Under the pieces are notes generated by a model. The model had not been told where the DNA came from and ran no database searches. It was given only the letters and a program-made list of their open reading frames with translations. From the NCBI RefSeq assembly GCF_900099925.1, contig NZ_FNDE01000017.1:1-64000 (forward strand): DNA of 64,000 bases, in the 5' to 3' direction. Position numbers and translations under genes: made by a program. This document shows, piece after piece, positions 27,443 through 37,236 of this stretch (position 1 is its first letter; every line of letters starts with the position of its first letter). Source of the DNA: Aneurinibacillus thermoaerophilus (GTDB lineage: Bacteria; Bacillota; Bacilli; Aneurinibacillales; Aneurinibacillaceae).

Positions 27443-28503
27443 ATGATTGATTTAAGAAGTGATACATTGACTTTACCTACTGAAGAAATGCGCGAAATTA
27501 TTGCAAATGCAACTGTTGGTGATGATTGTTATGGCGAGGATATGAGTGTTAATGAATTAGAACAATATTGTAAACAAATATTTGGTGTGGAAGATGCGTT
27601 ATTTGTTCCAACAGGTACAATGGCTAATCAGTTGGCGATAAAGACGCAAGTAAGTGAAGGTAATGAAGTAATTACCGAAACAAATTATCATATAAACTTT
27701 TACGAAAGTGCCTCAGTTGCTATTTTGAGCAGTGTAGTTCTTAATACATACAGAACTGTCGATGGAATTCTAAAGGTGGAACATGTTGAGGAATTAATTC
27801 ATTCTAAACCGAGAGGTGCCTTCTATGCTCAGCCTCAGCTAGTTTCAATTGAAAACATATAAATTACCATCAGGGTAAAATATTTCCTATAGAGGCGCTT
27901 AAGCAACTGTATGAATTTACGAGAGAAAAGAATATGTCTTTACATATGGATGGTGCGCGATTGTTTAATGCTCATGTAGCAACTAATATTCCCTTAAGTT
28001 ATTACGCAAAGTTTGTGGATTCACTGAGTGTATGTTTTGCAAAGGGACTTGGGGCACCTTTTGGCTCGATGCTAATGGGGAAAAAAGAGGTGATAAATAA
28101 AGCTAGAATTTACCGAAAGCAACTTGGAGCTGGGTTTCATCAGATAGGTATGTATGCAGCTGCGGCACTTTATGCGTTAAAAAATCATATACCTCGTTTG
28201 CTTACAGATCACCTGTTAACTAAAAAATTAGCGATTATGTTGTCTAAAATAAAAGGTATAAATATTGATCCTAGTGCTGTTGAAACTAATATGATTTTCT
28301 TTAATGTAAGTAATTTCAATGTAAATTCATTTGAGTTTGTGGACAGATGCAAGGAAAAAGGGCTGCTATTATTTCCTTGGTTACCGGATACAGTAAGAAT
28401 CGTAGTAAGTAGGAATGTCAATGATAAAGATATATATGATGCGGCGGATATTATTGAGTCAGTGTGTAAGGAGCTAACTAGGGGGATAGTGTATGTTTCA
28501 TAA
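27443..28503 (+). pseudogene. Threonine-aldolase-like PLP enzyme, frameshifted
   Basis: Fold-type I PLP enzyme of the low-specificity threonine aldolase/beta-eliminating lyase family, about 353 residues if repaired. The first part (27443-27862) has IDLRSDTLTLPTEEMRE and PTGTMANQLAI; the frame then changes by one base near 27858 (IENI stop) and continues NYHQGKIFPIEALKQ, HMDGARLFNAHVA and CFAKGLGAPFGS with the PLP lysine (27934-28503). These enzymes cleave or form beta-hydroxy amino acids from glycine and an aldehyde. There is no long homopolymer at the break, so it may be a true mutation. ATG 27443 follows GGGGGA. Confidence 0.82.
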
Positions 28504-29692
28504 AGTTAGTGAGGGGATTTTAAGTTTTTATATAAGGATTTTTAACTCTATAGGTTTTTTTGTCTATGTACCATTACTTTCACTATGGTTAGTTAAGTTA
28601 AAAGGTTTAGATATTACAGAAGCAAGTGTAGTGATTGCTATTTTTACCTTCATATCTAAAGCAGGGAGTGCAGTGGTTGGTGGTATTATAAATAAACTAG
28701 GGGTAAAAAAAAGTTTGCTTATAGGGCTTTGGGGTTCTGCAGTTTTGTTAAGCATACTGGTCATAATTGATTATTATATTATTATTCTATTCATGGTTTT
28801 AATGTTAGGAATATTGATATCTATTTATAATGTGAGTTTGAAAACACATATCTCTTTATTAGAGGAAGATAAAAGGTTACATGCATTTGCCTTATTAAAT
28901 ATAGCTGTTAACATTGGAGCATCAATTGGACCTTTTCTAGGAGGATTAGCTTTAGACTGGAATCCGCTTGGTATATTAATAATAGCTATTATTTGTTACT
29001 TATTGGCGGGGGCTCTTACGTTATTATTGCCAAATATAAAAGTAGAGGAATTGGAACAGAATTTGAATATTCTACAGTTTATAAAAAATAGAAAATATAA
29101 TCGTCATTTTCTGATATTTTTAAAGTTCACAGTTTTTTCAGGGGTTTTTTGGTTTTTGTATTCACAAATATTTACTACTTTTCCTGTAGTTGTTTCGAAA
29201 GATTTCTCCGGAAAAACTATTGGTTTGTTTTTTACTATTAATGCTCTAACTGTAATTTTATTTCAAGGTATTTATCCAAAAATACAACCTAAATTTAAAA
29301 TTGAAAATTGGTATTTCTTTTCGTTGGTATTAATTGGAATATCTTATTTTTTAATATGGATTTCCCGTAATTTTTTAATAATTTCTATTAGTATTATTAT
29401 TTTTAGTATTGCTGAAATTATTTGGGTTCCTACAATTGATAGTCAGGTGGTTGCTAAGAAAGGAGATTTAAGTTCATCTTGGGCATTTGGTTTTTCAGGA
29501 GTATTTTGGGGAATATGGGAATCGATAGGTGGTTTGATTGGTCTGAATATATATAAGTACTTTGGTCAGCAAACATTTTTATGTTTTACAATAATATGCG
29601 GTGTAATTCTTGTTGTTTATATTTTTGGGATGACAAATTCGAGTGTAACTTTTTTTGTTAAAAAGCAAGGGGTTAAGAGAGAGGAGTTATGA
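28493..29692 (+). CDS. MFS transporter
   Basis: Membrane protein of 399 residues with about 11-12 segments and an MFS-type loop (GGIINKLGVKKSLLIGL) between segments 2 and 3. It overlaps the preceding and following genes by a few bases. Placed among ligases, it is most likely the exporter of the pathway product and so also its self-resistance, as BacE is for bacilysin. Substrate unknown. Codon use is AT-rich like the rest of this operon. Confidence 0.88.
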   Translation: MFHKVSEGILSFYIRIFNSIGFFVYVPLLSLWLVKLKGLDITEASVVIAIFTFISKAGSAVVGGIINKLGVKKSLLIGLWGSAVLLSILVIIDYYIIILFMVLMLGILISIYNVSLKTHISLLEEDKRLHAFALLNIAVNIGASIGPFLGGLALDWNPLGILIIAIICYLLAGALTLLLPNIKVEELEQNLNILQFIKNRKYNRHFLIFLKFTVFSGVFWFLYSQIFTTFPVVVSKDFSGKTIGLFFTINALTVILFQGIYPKIQPKFKIENWYFFSLVLIGISYFLIWISRNFLIISISIIIFSIAEIIWVPTIDSQVVAKKGDLSSSWAFGFSGVFWGIWESIGGLIGLNIYKYFGQQTFLCFTIICGVILVVYIFGMTNSSVTFFVKKQGVKREEL

Positions 29693-29694
29693 TG

Positions 29695-30924
29695 ATGAAG
29701 AATTTGTTGTTTATTGAATCAAATACGACTGGTACAGGTGCTAGGGCAATGAAAATTGCAAAGCAATTGGGCTATCAAATACATTTTTGGACGGTTAACC
29801 CGCAACAATATAAAGCAATTGTTGATGATAATCCATTAGAATTAGCGGATAAAGTAACAGTGATTGATACTTATAATATCGATTTAATGAAAGAAGAGTT
29901 AGAACGTTCCAATGTAAATTTTGATGGAATCCTTGCTTTTGATGATTATCATTTAATCCCAGCTGCTGAATTAACAAAATTTTTAGGATTAAAAGGTCAT
30001 AATATTGAATCATTGAATAGAGTACGTTATAAGCATTTAACAAGAAGCTATCTTGCAGAACATAATTTTAGAGATTTTTTACAACCCTCTTTTCATATAG
30101 TAAATTGTCTTGAAGATTTGATAGATTTGAAAATTCAATTCCCATGTGTAATAAAACCTGTGGATGATAGTGGAAGTAATGGAGTATCTATCTGCCAAAA
30201 CTATAATGATCTAGAATCATCTTTACTTGCTGAGTTACAGAGACAGCATAATGAACGTGGATATAAATTAACAAGGAAATGGTTAATTGAAGAATTTATT
30301 AAGGGACAAGAATTTTCAGCTGAAATGCTATATACTACTGGCGGTTGGAAATTGGTGTCTGTTACTAAAAAAGAAACTTATGGTTCTCATGCAGTTGAAT
30401 GTGGACATGTCACTGGACCGGAAATAAATCCTATTTACGATTTAGAGGAAAGATGTAAAAAACTTCTTGATATTTTAGGATTAAATTATGGTGCGGCACA
30501 TATTGAATTTTTCATAAGTGGTAAAGATTTATATTTAGTAGAAGTCAATCCTAGATTGGCTGGTGATTGTATACCTGAGTTAGTAGAAATATCTACAGGA
30601 GTTGATATGGTTAAACACATTGTTTTACAAGCAATTGGTGAATTAACAGATATTAACATTGTAAAACAAGGTTATGCGGCCATCAAGTTTATATTACCTT
30701 TTGAACGAGGTATTTATACAGATGTTAGAGGAATCGATGAAGCACAAAGTGTAAAAGGTGTGAAAAGAGTGAGTATAGTACAATTACCATTTAGAGCTGA
30801 GAGTATTAAAAGTAGCTATCAGAGATTAGGGTTTGTTATTGCAGAAGGTGATAGTATGGAAAAGGCTATACATTTTACACAAACAGCTATAAATATGCTA
30901 AAGTGGAGTGTTGTATATGAATGA
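29695..30924 (+). CDS. ATP-grasp ligase 1 of the cargo operon
   Basis: Protein of about 409 residues. An N-terminal Rossmann-like region (MKNLLFIESNTTGTGARAM) is followed by an ATP-grasp domain: ATP-lysine strand PCVIKPVDDSGSNGV, WLIEEFIKGQEFSAEM, and Mg-binding AAHIEFFISGKDLYLVEVNPR (about 260-282). A C-terminal region resembles that of L-amino-acid ligases (BacD/RizA type) and carboxylate-amine ligases. Such enzymes activate a carboxylate as acylphosphate and join it to an amine. The three ATGs at 29689-29697 are alternative starts; GAGGAG spacing favours 29695. Confidence 0.85.
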   Translation: MKNLLFIESNTTGTGARAMKIAKQLGYQIHFWTVNPQQYKAIVDDNPLELADKVTVIDTYNIDLMKEELERSNVNFDGILAFDDYHLIPAAELTKFLGLKGHNIESLNRVRYKHLTRSYLAEHNFRDFLQPSFHIVNCLEDLIDLKIQFPCVIKPVDDSGSNGVSICQNYNDLESSLLAELQRQHNERGYKLTRKWLIEEFIKGQEFSAEMLYTTGGWKLVSVTKKETYGSHAVECGHVTGPEINPIYDLEERCKKLLDILGLNYGAAHIEFFISGKDLYLVEVNPRLAGDCIPELVEISTGVDMVKHIVLQAIGELTDINIVKQGYAAIKFILPFERGIYTDVRGIDEAQSVKGVKRVSIVQLPFRAESIKSSYQRLGFVIAEGDSMEKAIHFTQTAINMLKWSVVYE

Positions 30925-32125
30925 ATACGTGGTTATTTTAGGGGCAAGCCGCTACGGAGTGGAAGCAGCATTCAAGTGTGGTTTTAAAACGGTTGTAGTG
31001 ACAGATAGAAATTCAAGTATTAGCACTGAAATTTCAAAAATAGCTGAGGCTGTGTTTTATGTTCAGGATATAGAAGATAAGGATCATGTACTGTTAACAG
31101 TAAAGAAGATAATTAATTTGTATGGGGATGTTGAGTTAGTGTTAAGTTTTACTGAATTAGGATTAGAAACAGCTGCTTATATTAGCGAGAAACTTAATTT
31201 AAAAACAAATTCTCTTGAAACAGTAGTAAAGACAAGAAATAAAGGTCTAATGCGTCAAGTTTTACAAACGGACCCTGAATTACGATTAGATGTAATAAGT
31301 GGCAAAGTATCTAGCTTTCCAAGAAAATTTCCATATTTAAGACCAGCAATAATAAAACCACTTGATGGATTTGGAAGTAAAGGAGTATGTTATATCTCTA
31401 ATCAAAATGATTGGGAACAATGGTTAGAGGCGAATCAAGATAGTTCTAATGAATGGATATTAGAGCCTTATATTAATGGTCCAGAATATAGTGTAGAAAC
31501 GGTATCATCTAATGGTAATCACTTAATTTTAGGAATAACTGAAAAACAAACAACCGGAAAGCCTAATTTTATTGAGATTGGTCATATTGTACCTACGCAA
31601 TTAGAAAATGATAAAGTAGAACAAATAGAACAACTAACAATTAAAGCCCTCAACTTGTTAAATATACAATATGGCCCTGGACATATTGAAATAAAGTGGG
31701 ATCTTGAGGAAAATAAGCCTGTTATTATTGAAATACATACTAGACCGGGAGGAGACTTTATTCCTTATTTACATCAATTGTCATCCGATTTAAATCAATA
31801 TGAATTAGGTATTTTATCTTATTTTGATGAAAAGAGTATAAATGTGAAGCCTATTTATAAAAGAGCTAGCTTAGTAAAATTTCTAACTTTTCCTGAAGGC
31901 ATTTTACAGCAAGTATCTATAGAAAAAGAAATTAATAAAGACTATATTAAAGATTGGGCAGTTTATTATAAATTAGGTGATTATATAAGAAAAACAACAG
32001 ATTCATATACACGATCTGGACATGTAATTGTTTCTTCATCAACAGTGGAAGAAAGCAAAAGATTATGTGACAATTTTATTAATAATCTAAAATACAAAAT
32101 TATCAAAAACAAGGAAAGTATGTGA
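30917..32125 (+). CDS. ATP-grasp ligase 2 of the cargo operon
   Basis: Protein of 402 residues, similar in plan to ligase 1 but clearly diverged: nucleotide-binding-like N-terminus (NEYVVILGASRYGVEAA), PAIIKPLDGFGSKGV, WILEPYINGPEYSVE, and the Mg site HIEIKWDLEENKPVIIEIHTRPGG. It overlaps ligase 1 by eight bases. Two different ligases in one operon suggest two successive couplings, for instance a tripeptide or an amino acid joined to two partners. The substrates cannot be read from sequence. Confidence 0.85.
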   Translation: MNEYVVILGASRYGVEAAFKCGFKTVVVTDRNSSISTEISKIAEAVFYVQDIEDKDHVLLTVKKIINLYGDVELVLSFTELGLETAAYISEKLNLKTNSLETVVKTRNKGLMRQVLQTDPELRLDVISGKVSSFPRKFPYLRPAIIKPLDGFGSKGVCYISNQNDWEQWLEANQDSSNEWILEPYINGPEYSVETVSSNGNHLILGITEKQTTGKPNFIEIGHIVPTQLENDKVEQIEQLTIKALNLLNIQYGPGHIEIKWDLEENKPVIIEIHTRPGGDFIPYLHQLSSDLNQYELGILSYFDEKSINVKPIYKRASLVKFLTFPEGILQQVSIEKEINKDYIKDWAVYYKLGDYIRKTTDSYTRSGHVIVSSSTVEESKRLCDNFINNLKYKIIKNKESM

Positions 32126-32131
32126 TATTAC

Positions 32132-33235
32132 ATGGCTGTATATACAATAGAGAGTGTAAATAGTAACTGTAAAGTGGAAATTGCAACATCTTCTTTATTT
32201 GAAATGATGGCATGCTTAAGGAAATGCTACATTTTGTCAGGTAGGATTGACTGTGAACCGTATCTTCCTACCGTTAGATTTGATGATTTTTTCAAAAAAA
32301 ATGAGAAGTTGATCAAAAAATTTTATGGTAGGTATGAGTATGGGGCGCAGTTAGCGGAGTTTTTAGTTGGAATATCTGCTCCACATACATTTAATAATTT
32401 GATGGAGTATATAAACAATGTATCAAAATACGAGTTTTTATACTATTTGTTTGGTCGGTATATATCTAGGGAAGAAGTAGAGTTTTTATTGAATAATTCA
32501 ACGTCTCCGCTTGATGATATTCGTAACAAGATAACATCCCTAGGGGGGCTAATTAATCCTGAGCAGCTTGAATTTGCTGAACATTATAATCAATTTTTTG
32601 CTGAACTAGTGTATCTTTGGAAAAGTTTTTACAAACACTGTTACTTTGATTTGGAATCAAAACTCGGATCTCTTTGGGATATAGCTAATAAACGATTAGC
32701 AAAAGATCTGAAACATTTAGGGATCGAAAAAGTGGTTAGAAAGTTGTTGTATGATTATAAAGTTCCAGAACAGTTTCCTAATAAGGAAACTAAGCTAATA
32801 AAATTTTACCCTTCTTATTTTGTATCACCAAAATTCATTTTGATTTGGGGATTTGGTGAGCTCCATATAATCTATGATTTAAAGCATTATATAAACGAAA
32901 ACGATATTTACTTTGAAGAAAATAAAGTCAATATATTGAATTATGATCAGAATAAAATTAATCATGTTTCAGATATTGCAAAGTCGTTATCTGAAGTTGT
33001 TAGAATTAAAATATTGTTATTTATAGCAAATGAAGAGAAAATAAAATCACAGGAAATTGCTGATAAATTAAATATTACCCCAGCAACTGTTTCAAGACAT
33101 TTAAGTCTTCTTAAACAATCGAATCTCATTTTTGAACATAAAGAAAATGGTTACAATATTTACGAAATAAATGAAAAGGAAATAGAGCGCTATTGTTCAA
33201 TATTAAAAGATATGTTAGGTATAAAAAATGATTAG
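32132..33235 (+). CDS. ArsR-type regulator with a long N-terminal domain
   Basis: Protein of 367 residues. The last ~85 residues form a winged helix (SEVVRIKILLFIANEEKIKS, then NITPATVSRHLSLLKQS) typical of ArsR. The first ~270 residues are a mostly helical domain of unknown type seen in some ArsR-family regulators; it could sense the product or a precursor. As the last gene of the operon it probably acts on the palindrome at 27373. No metal-binding Cys cluster is visible, so metal sensing is unlikely. Confidence 0.78.
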   Translation: MAVYTIESVNSNCKVEIATSSLFEMMACLRKCYILSGRIDCEPYLPTVRFDDFFKKNEKLIKKFYGRYEYGAQLAEFLVGISAPHTFNNLMEYINNVSKYEFLYYLFGRYISREEVEFLLNNSTSPLDDIRNKITSLGGLINPEQLEFAEHYNQFFAELVYLWKSFYKHCYFDLESKLGSLWDIANKRLAKDLKHLGIEKVVRKLLYDYKVPEQFPNKETKLIKFYPSYFVSPKFILIWGFGELHIIYDLKHYINENDIYFEENKVNILNYDQNKINHVSDIAKSLSEVVRIKILLFIANEEKIKSQEIADKLNITPATVSRHLSLLKQSNLIFEHKENGYNIYEINEKEIERYCSILKDMLGIKND

Positions 33236-33587
33236 AATTATTACAATTTTAGTCAAAATGCGGAGGAATAATATAACATAGTATTTCGATCTCTCAAACA
33301 GTGTATCCCATCGCTAAAGAAATTCATCTTTGTTATGTTTTATATCAGTAGCGTTGCATAAAATAAAATACATTATAACACCGTTTTCTCAATCATATTT
33401 TAGGTTTAGTGAAAATAGAAGATAACAGACTAAAGGTGGTCATCATTATTTGGTAATAAATGTATTTCTGCGGTTAAGTCCAGAGCTCTTACAATTAGAA
33501 CTGGAGCTCTGACAATAAAAAAACTAGGACTTCTCCCGGCTTGGAAACAATGGGTCAACTACATTATAACACACGGGAGGGGTCCGA
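33236..33587. other. Intergenic region between cargo and arpU
   Basis: No gene seen in 352 bases. An inverted repeat CAGAGCTC (33481-33488) / GAGCTCTG (33504-33511) followed by A/T-rich sequence may end the cargo transcript. The 13-mer TACATTATAACAC is present at both 33369 and 33560; the second copy lies just upstream of the arpU ribosome site. The direct repeat may mark the edge of a past insertion. Confidence 0.45.
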
Positions 33588-34049
33588 GTGGGCAAACGGT
33601 TTTATCAACTGTCTTTTTTGCGTGATACGGACGGAGAAAAAACAAAAGAAGCAGTCGAGGCAGCACTTGAAAAATATCGCATATATATGTTGACGGTTCC
33701 GGACGAATTCCTGCCACGCGTGACGCAAACGTACTCTCTCGTGCCGCCAAGCAACACGAATGCTTTTCATTCATCAACAGAAAGCGCGGCAATCAAAAAA
33801 GCAGACTTCGAACGAGAACGCGACGAGTACATGGAGAGAATACGCCGCGCGGTGAATAGATTGAACAAAACAGAAAGGGAATTGATTATCAAGCGATATA
33901 TGTCATTTGAGGAGAGTTATGATTACGAAGTTTACAATGAAATGGGAATTAGCGAATCAAAGTTTTATCGTATTCGTGAGAAGGCGTTTTATAAATTGGC
34001 TTTTGCTTTACGGATTGAAGTATACAAAGAAGAAGAGGCACCTGTTTAG
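33588..34049 (+). CDS. ArpU-family late phage regulator
   Basis: Protein of 153 residues. Start GTG 33588 with GGGAGGGG upstream. The C-terminal half (LNKTERELIIKRYMSFEESYDYEVYNEMGISESKFYRIREKAFYKL) is a sigma-region-4-like HTH typical of ArpU, which controls late packaging and lysis genes. Here the late genes are gone, so it has no obvious targets. A terminator hairpin follows its stop. Motif positions are about 88-132. Confidence 0.82.
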   Translation: MGKRFYQLSFLRDTDGEKTKEAVEAALEKYRIYMLTVPDEFLPRVTQTYSLVPPSNTNAFHSSTESAAIKKADFERERDEYMERIRRAVNRLNKTERELIIKRYMSFEESYDYEVYNEMGISESKFYRIREKAFYKLAFALRIEVYKEEEAPV

Positions 34050-34062
34050 GTGTCTTTTTTTG
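34035..34062 (+). terminator. Terminator after arpU
   Basis: AGGCACCTGTTTAGGTGTC hairpin followed by seven Ts; overlaps the last arpU codons. Confidence 0.7.
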
Positions 34063-34119
34063 TTGATTTTTGTCGTCGTTTTTTGGTGGAATTTGTCTAT
34101 GGTAATATATACGAATCAA

Positions 34120-35637
34120 TTTCATAACTCAAAGCCCTTGAACCGTAAGGTTCAATAGACATGAAAAAAAGGAGTACCTCCCAAAATCTCGAATAGAGTA
34201 GTTGCTCAGACAACTCAATGAGAAAGGTTGGTCTCCTCATGTACTCTATTCGCCAAGGACATTTATTTTCCCTGCAAGACTTATTAGATTTAGAACCTAC
34301 TGAGCGCTACACAGCAATTTTTGAAGGCATCAATATTATGCCTCTGCTTAAAATTGTGTCTAAAAAAGTATGCGAAGGTGCGCCTCAATCGCTTAATTAT
34401 CCAGCAATGATTTATTCCCTGTTTGCTCGTATTCTAGAAGGTATTCCAACCATTAAACTTCTTGTTCGTCGCTTGAAAACCGATGTTCTTTTTCGTTTGG
34501 ATTGCGGATTTTCTTTTTTTGATCGAGTACCATCTGAAGCTTCTTTTTCCCGTTTGATTCGAAGAATTAAATCCTCCAATGTGCTCGATGAAATAAATCA
34601 TGCCCTTGTTTTACAAGCTGTTGAAGAAGGCTTCATTGATGGCAACCACATTGCAATTGACGCTACCGATGTAGAAGCGCGAGACCAAGCTCCACAAAAA
34701 GAAGAAGTTGAAGTGCAACAACCCGTCAAAGAGCCGAAAAAACGGGGTCGTAAGAAAAAAGAAGCCTATGAAGCATGGAAAAAAGAACAAGAAGAAATCG
34801 AAAATCATCTTCCTCTTTTTGAACAGAAAATCGAAAAACAATTGGACTACACCTTCGGTGAACTCCAAAAAGAAATGCCAAACGCTCCTCGGTGGGGAAT
34901 TAAGAAGAACTCCGAAAATAAAAATGTTTTCTGGTATGGCTACAAACTCCATCTAGCTGTAGAAACCAAAAGCCAGTATCTTTTAGCTCACTTGCTTTCG
35001 TCAGGAAACATGAATGATGCTAAAGCTGCTATTCCCCTGTTAAAAGGAGTGGCTGAGCGTTTTCCTTTTCTCAATATCACGAAAGTGATGGCGGATGCTG
35101 GATATGACTACAATCCGATTTATGAACAGATTTATCGCATGAAAGCGGACGGTATCATTGCTTATAATAAGCGGAATGAAGCGCCACCTATCGGTGTCGA
35201 CAAGTATTTTGCACCGACATGTGTTCGTGAACACTCCTATCGATATGACAGTTATGATGCAAAATATGAAACACTCAAGTATACAAGACCAAAGGAATGC
35301 AAAGGTTGTCCGTTAGCTGACGACACGCTGTGCCAAAAGGTCATTAAAATCAAAAAGACAATAGACTTACGCCGTTATCCTGCTCCTGCACGCGGAAGTA
35401 AGACATGGAAAAAGCTTTATAAGGAACGCACTTCTGTGGAGCGAGTCAATGCCTACTTAAAAGAATATTTTCAGCTTAATAATGTCCGATACCGTTCTGG
35501 AGAGTTGGCAAAAGTTCATGTCGATTTGCTGTGTCTATTGTTTAATGCTTCTAAATTAGCTGTAGATCGTATCAATACCAAATTAAACGATAAAGCTGCT
35601 TAGTAGGACACGACCTCCGGTCGTTAAAAAAAATTAA
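34120..35637 (+). mobile_element. Insertion sequence inside the prophage late region
   Basis: Approximate extent from flanking coding sequence: terminase coding starts directly at about 35630 on the right; arpU terminator ends on the left. Short palindromes lie near both edges (TTGAACCGTAAGGTTCAA, 34138-34155; ACGACCTCCGGTCGT, 35608-35622). I could not prove terminal inverted repeats or a target duplication, so the ends are estimates. Confidence 0.55.
34239..35603 (+). CDS. DDE transposase
   Basis: Protein of 454 residues. The N-terminal part (FARILEGIPTIKLLVRRLK, LDCGF) resembles DUF772; the catalytic core has IAIDATDVEARD (first Asp), a lysine-rich insert, KVMADAGYDYN (second Asp) and a C-terminal ERTSVERVNAYLKEYF (Glu). 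A CKGCPL..DTLC cysteine group precedes the last motif. The plan fits IS4/IS5/IS1182-type elements; I do not assign a subfamily. Intact, so the element may be active. ATG 34239 is preferred over 34218 by GAAAGG upstream. Confidence 0.82.
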   Translation: MYSIRQGHLFSLQDLLDLEPTERYTAIFEGINIMPLLKIVSKKVCEGAPQSLNYPAMIYSLFARILEGIPTIKLLVRRLKTDVLFRLDCGFSFFDRVPSEASFSRLIRRIKSSNVLDEINHALVLQAVEEGFIDGNHIAIDATDVEARDQAPQKEEVEVQQPVKEPKKRGRKKKEAYEAWKKEQEEIENHLPLFEQKIEKQLDYTFGELQKEMPNAPRWGIKKNSENKNVFWYGYKLHLAVETKSQYLLAHLLSSGNMNDAKAAIPLLKGVAERFPFLNITKVMADAGYDYNPIYEQIYRMKADGIIAYNKRNEAPPIGVDKYFAPTCVREHSYRYDSYDAKYETLKYTRPKECKGCPLADDTLCQKVIKIKKTIDLRRYPAPARGSKTWKKLYKERTSVERVNAYLKEYFQLNNVRYRSGELAKVHVDLLCLLFNASKLAVDRINTKLNDKAA

Positions 35638-37035
35638 ATACGGAAATTCTGCAGGTATTGAAGTTTTTAGAAAGCAATTATGAAATTGATTCAATTGAAT
35701 ATCTCAGAAAATATGTTTTAAGCCGGGATGACTTGTATTTTGATGACGAAATGATTGAGAACTGTATTAAGTTCGGGGAAAAATGGTATTTTCCATTACA
35801 ACCGTTCCAAAAGTACAACCGTTCCAAAAGTTCTTAATCGCATTCGTCTTTTTATTTTATAAAAAAACCGACGTGTCTTTTACAGGAAACATTTGTGGAT
35901 GTTAGGCCGTGGTGGAGGTAAGAACGGTTTAATTTCCGTTCTCACTCACTTTCTAATAAGTGAGTTGCACGGGATTAAGGAATACAACATATCCGTTGTT
36001 GCGAATAGCGAAGAACAGGCAAAAACGTCTCCAGATGAGGTTCACAAAACAATAAAACGTCACGAAATACTCCAGAAGGCTTTTAAAACAACACTAACGC
36101 AAACCGTATCAATAAAGACAGGAAGTGTATTGAAGTTCCGTACTTCAAACGGTGAAACTAAAGACGGTTTGCGTGATGGTGCTGTTGTATTTGATGAAAT
36201 TCATCAATACGAAAGCAATAAAGATGTAAGGGTGCATATCTCGGGTCTCGGTAAGAAGCCAAATCCTCGTGAATTTTATATTGGCACTGATGGTTATGTC
36301 CGTGATGGATTTTTAGACAAACTAAAAGAAAAAGCTATGAAAGTGTTAACCGGTGAAGCAAGACCTAATGCTTTGTTCCCTTTCATTTGCAAGTTAGATG
36401 ACGAGAGTGAAGTCGATGATCCATCTAATTGGGAAAAAGCAAATCCGATGTTGAGTGAGCCGAGAAGCGAATATGCTCAAGGTTTGTTTGAAACAATTAA
36501 GGAAGAATATGAGGACCTTGAAGATGACCCAAGCAATCGTGAAGAATTCATGACTAAACGCATGAATTTGCCGGTCACGGACTTGGAACGCTCAGTAGCC
36601 AAATGGGAGGAAATCCTAGCGACTAATCAACCAATGCCAAACTTGTTAGGTCGAGAATGTATTGGTTGTTTAGACTTTGCGAGCATTCGAGATTTCGCGG
36701 CATGCGGTTTGGTATTTAAGTATGAAGGTAAATATCCTTTCATTACCCACTCTTTCGCGCGAAAAGAGTTTGTTGATAAGTATTACAGTTATTCTAAAAA
36801 ACATGATGCTGAAATGGCTGGTAAACGTAAATTCGCTCCGATAAGAGAGTGGGAAAAACAAGGATTGCTTACGGTTGTAGATGAACCCACTATAAATCCT
36901 CAACATATCGTGAATTGGTTTGTTGAAATGCGAAAATATTACAATATCAAGAAAATAGTTGGAGACAATTTCCGAATGGAAATATTGAGAACGTTACTTG
37001 AACAAGCAGGATTTGAAGTAGAAGTTAAAAGAAGT
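35630..37035 (+). pseudogene. Phage terminase large subunit, broken
   Basis: ATPase/nuclease that packages phage DNA, here truncated at both ends. The N-terminus begins at the IS boundary. A 17-base tandem duplication at about 35800-35833 (ACAACCGTTCCAAAAGT twice) shifts the frame, and one more base is missing near 35880. The main open part (35893-37038) has Walker A GRGGGKNG, Walker B VVFDEIHQYE and the nuclease start CIGCLDFASIRDFAACG. It ends at QAGFEVEVKRS, where a deletion joins it to the protease tail; a normal protein would run about 60-100 residues longer. Confidence 0.85.
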
Positions 37036-37225
37036 TGAACTTCTGACTAAGTTAGATGATTCTATAGTTGATATCTACATGACAAAAGCCAAAACAACAA
37101 GGGAAGACATAACACAAAAAGTCGAAGAAGAGACTTGGTTTACGGCAAGCGAAGCTGTAGAAATTGGTTTTGCGGATAAAATATCAGAATCTGAACCAAC
37201 AACACCAGCTACTAATTTGATATAA
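37025..37225 (+). pseudogene. C-terminal remnant of a ClpP-like head maturation protease
   Basis: 67 codons in a frame shifted relative to terminase, with KEVELLTKLDDSIVDIYM and ETWFTASEAVEIGFADKI, the C-terminal motif of phage ClpP-type prohead proteases. The N-terminal catalytic part and the portal gene that normally lie between terminase and protease are missing, so a deletion of roughly 1.5-2.5 kb (inferred from usual gene sizes) fused the two near 37025. Confidence 0.8.
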
Positions 37226-37236
37226 ATCAATAGATG

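Noticed and set aside
32132-33235. Regulator as an arsenic or metal sensor
   Set aside because: No Cys cluster in the winged helix and no metal resistance genes nearby.
34120-35637. IS200/IS605-type element because of palindromes at both edges
   Set aside because: The transposase has DDE, not HUH-Tyr, features.
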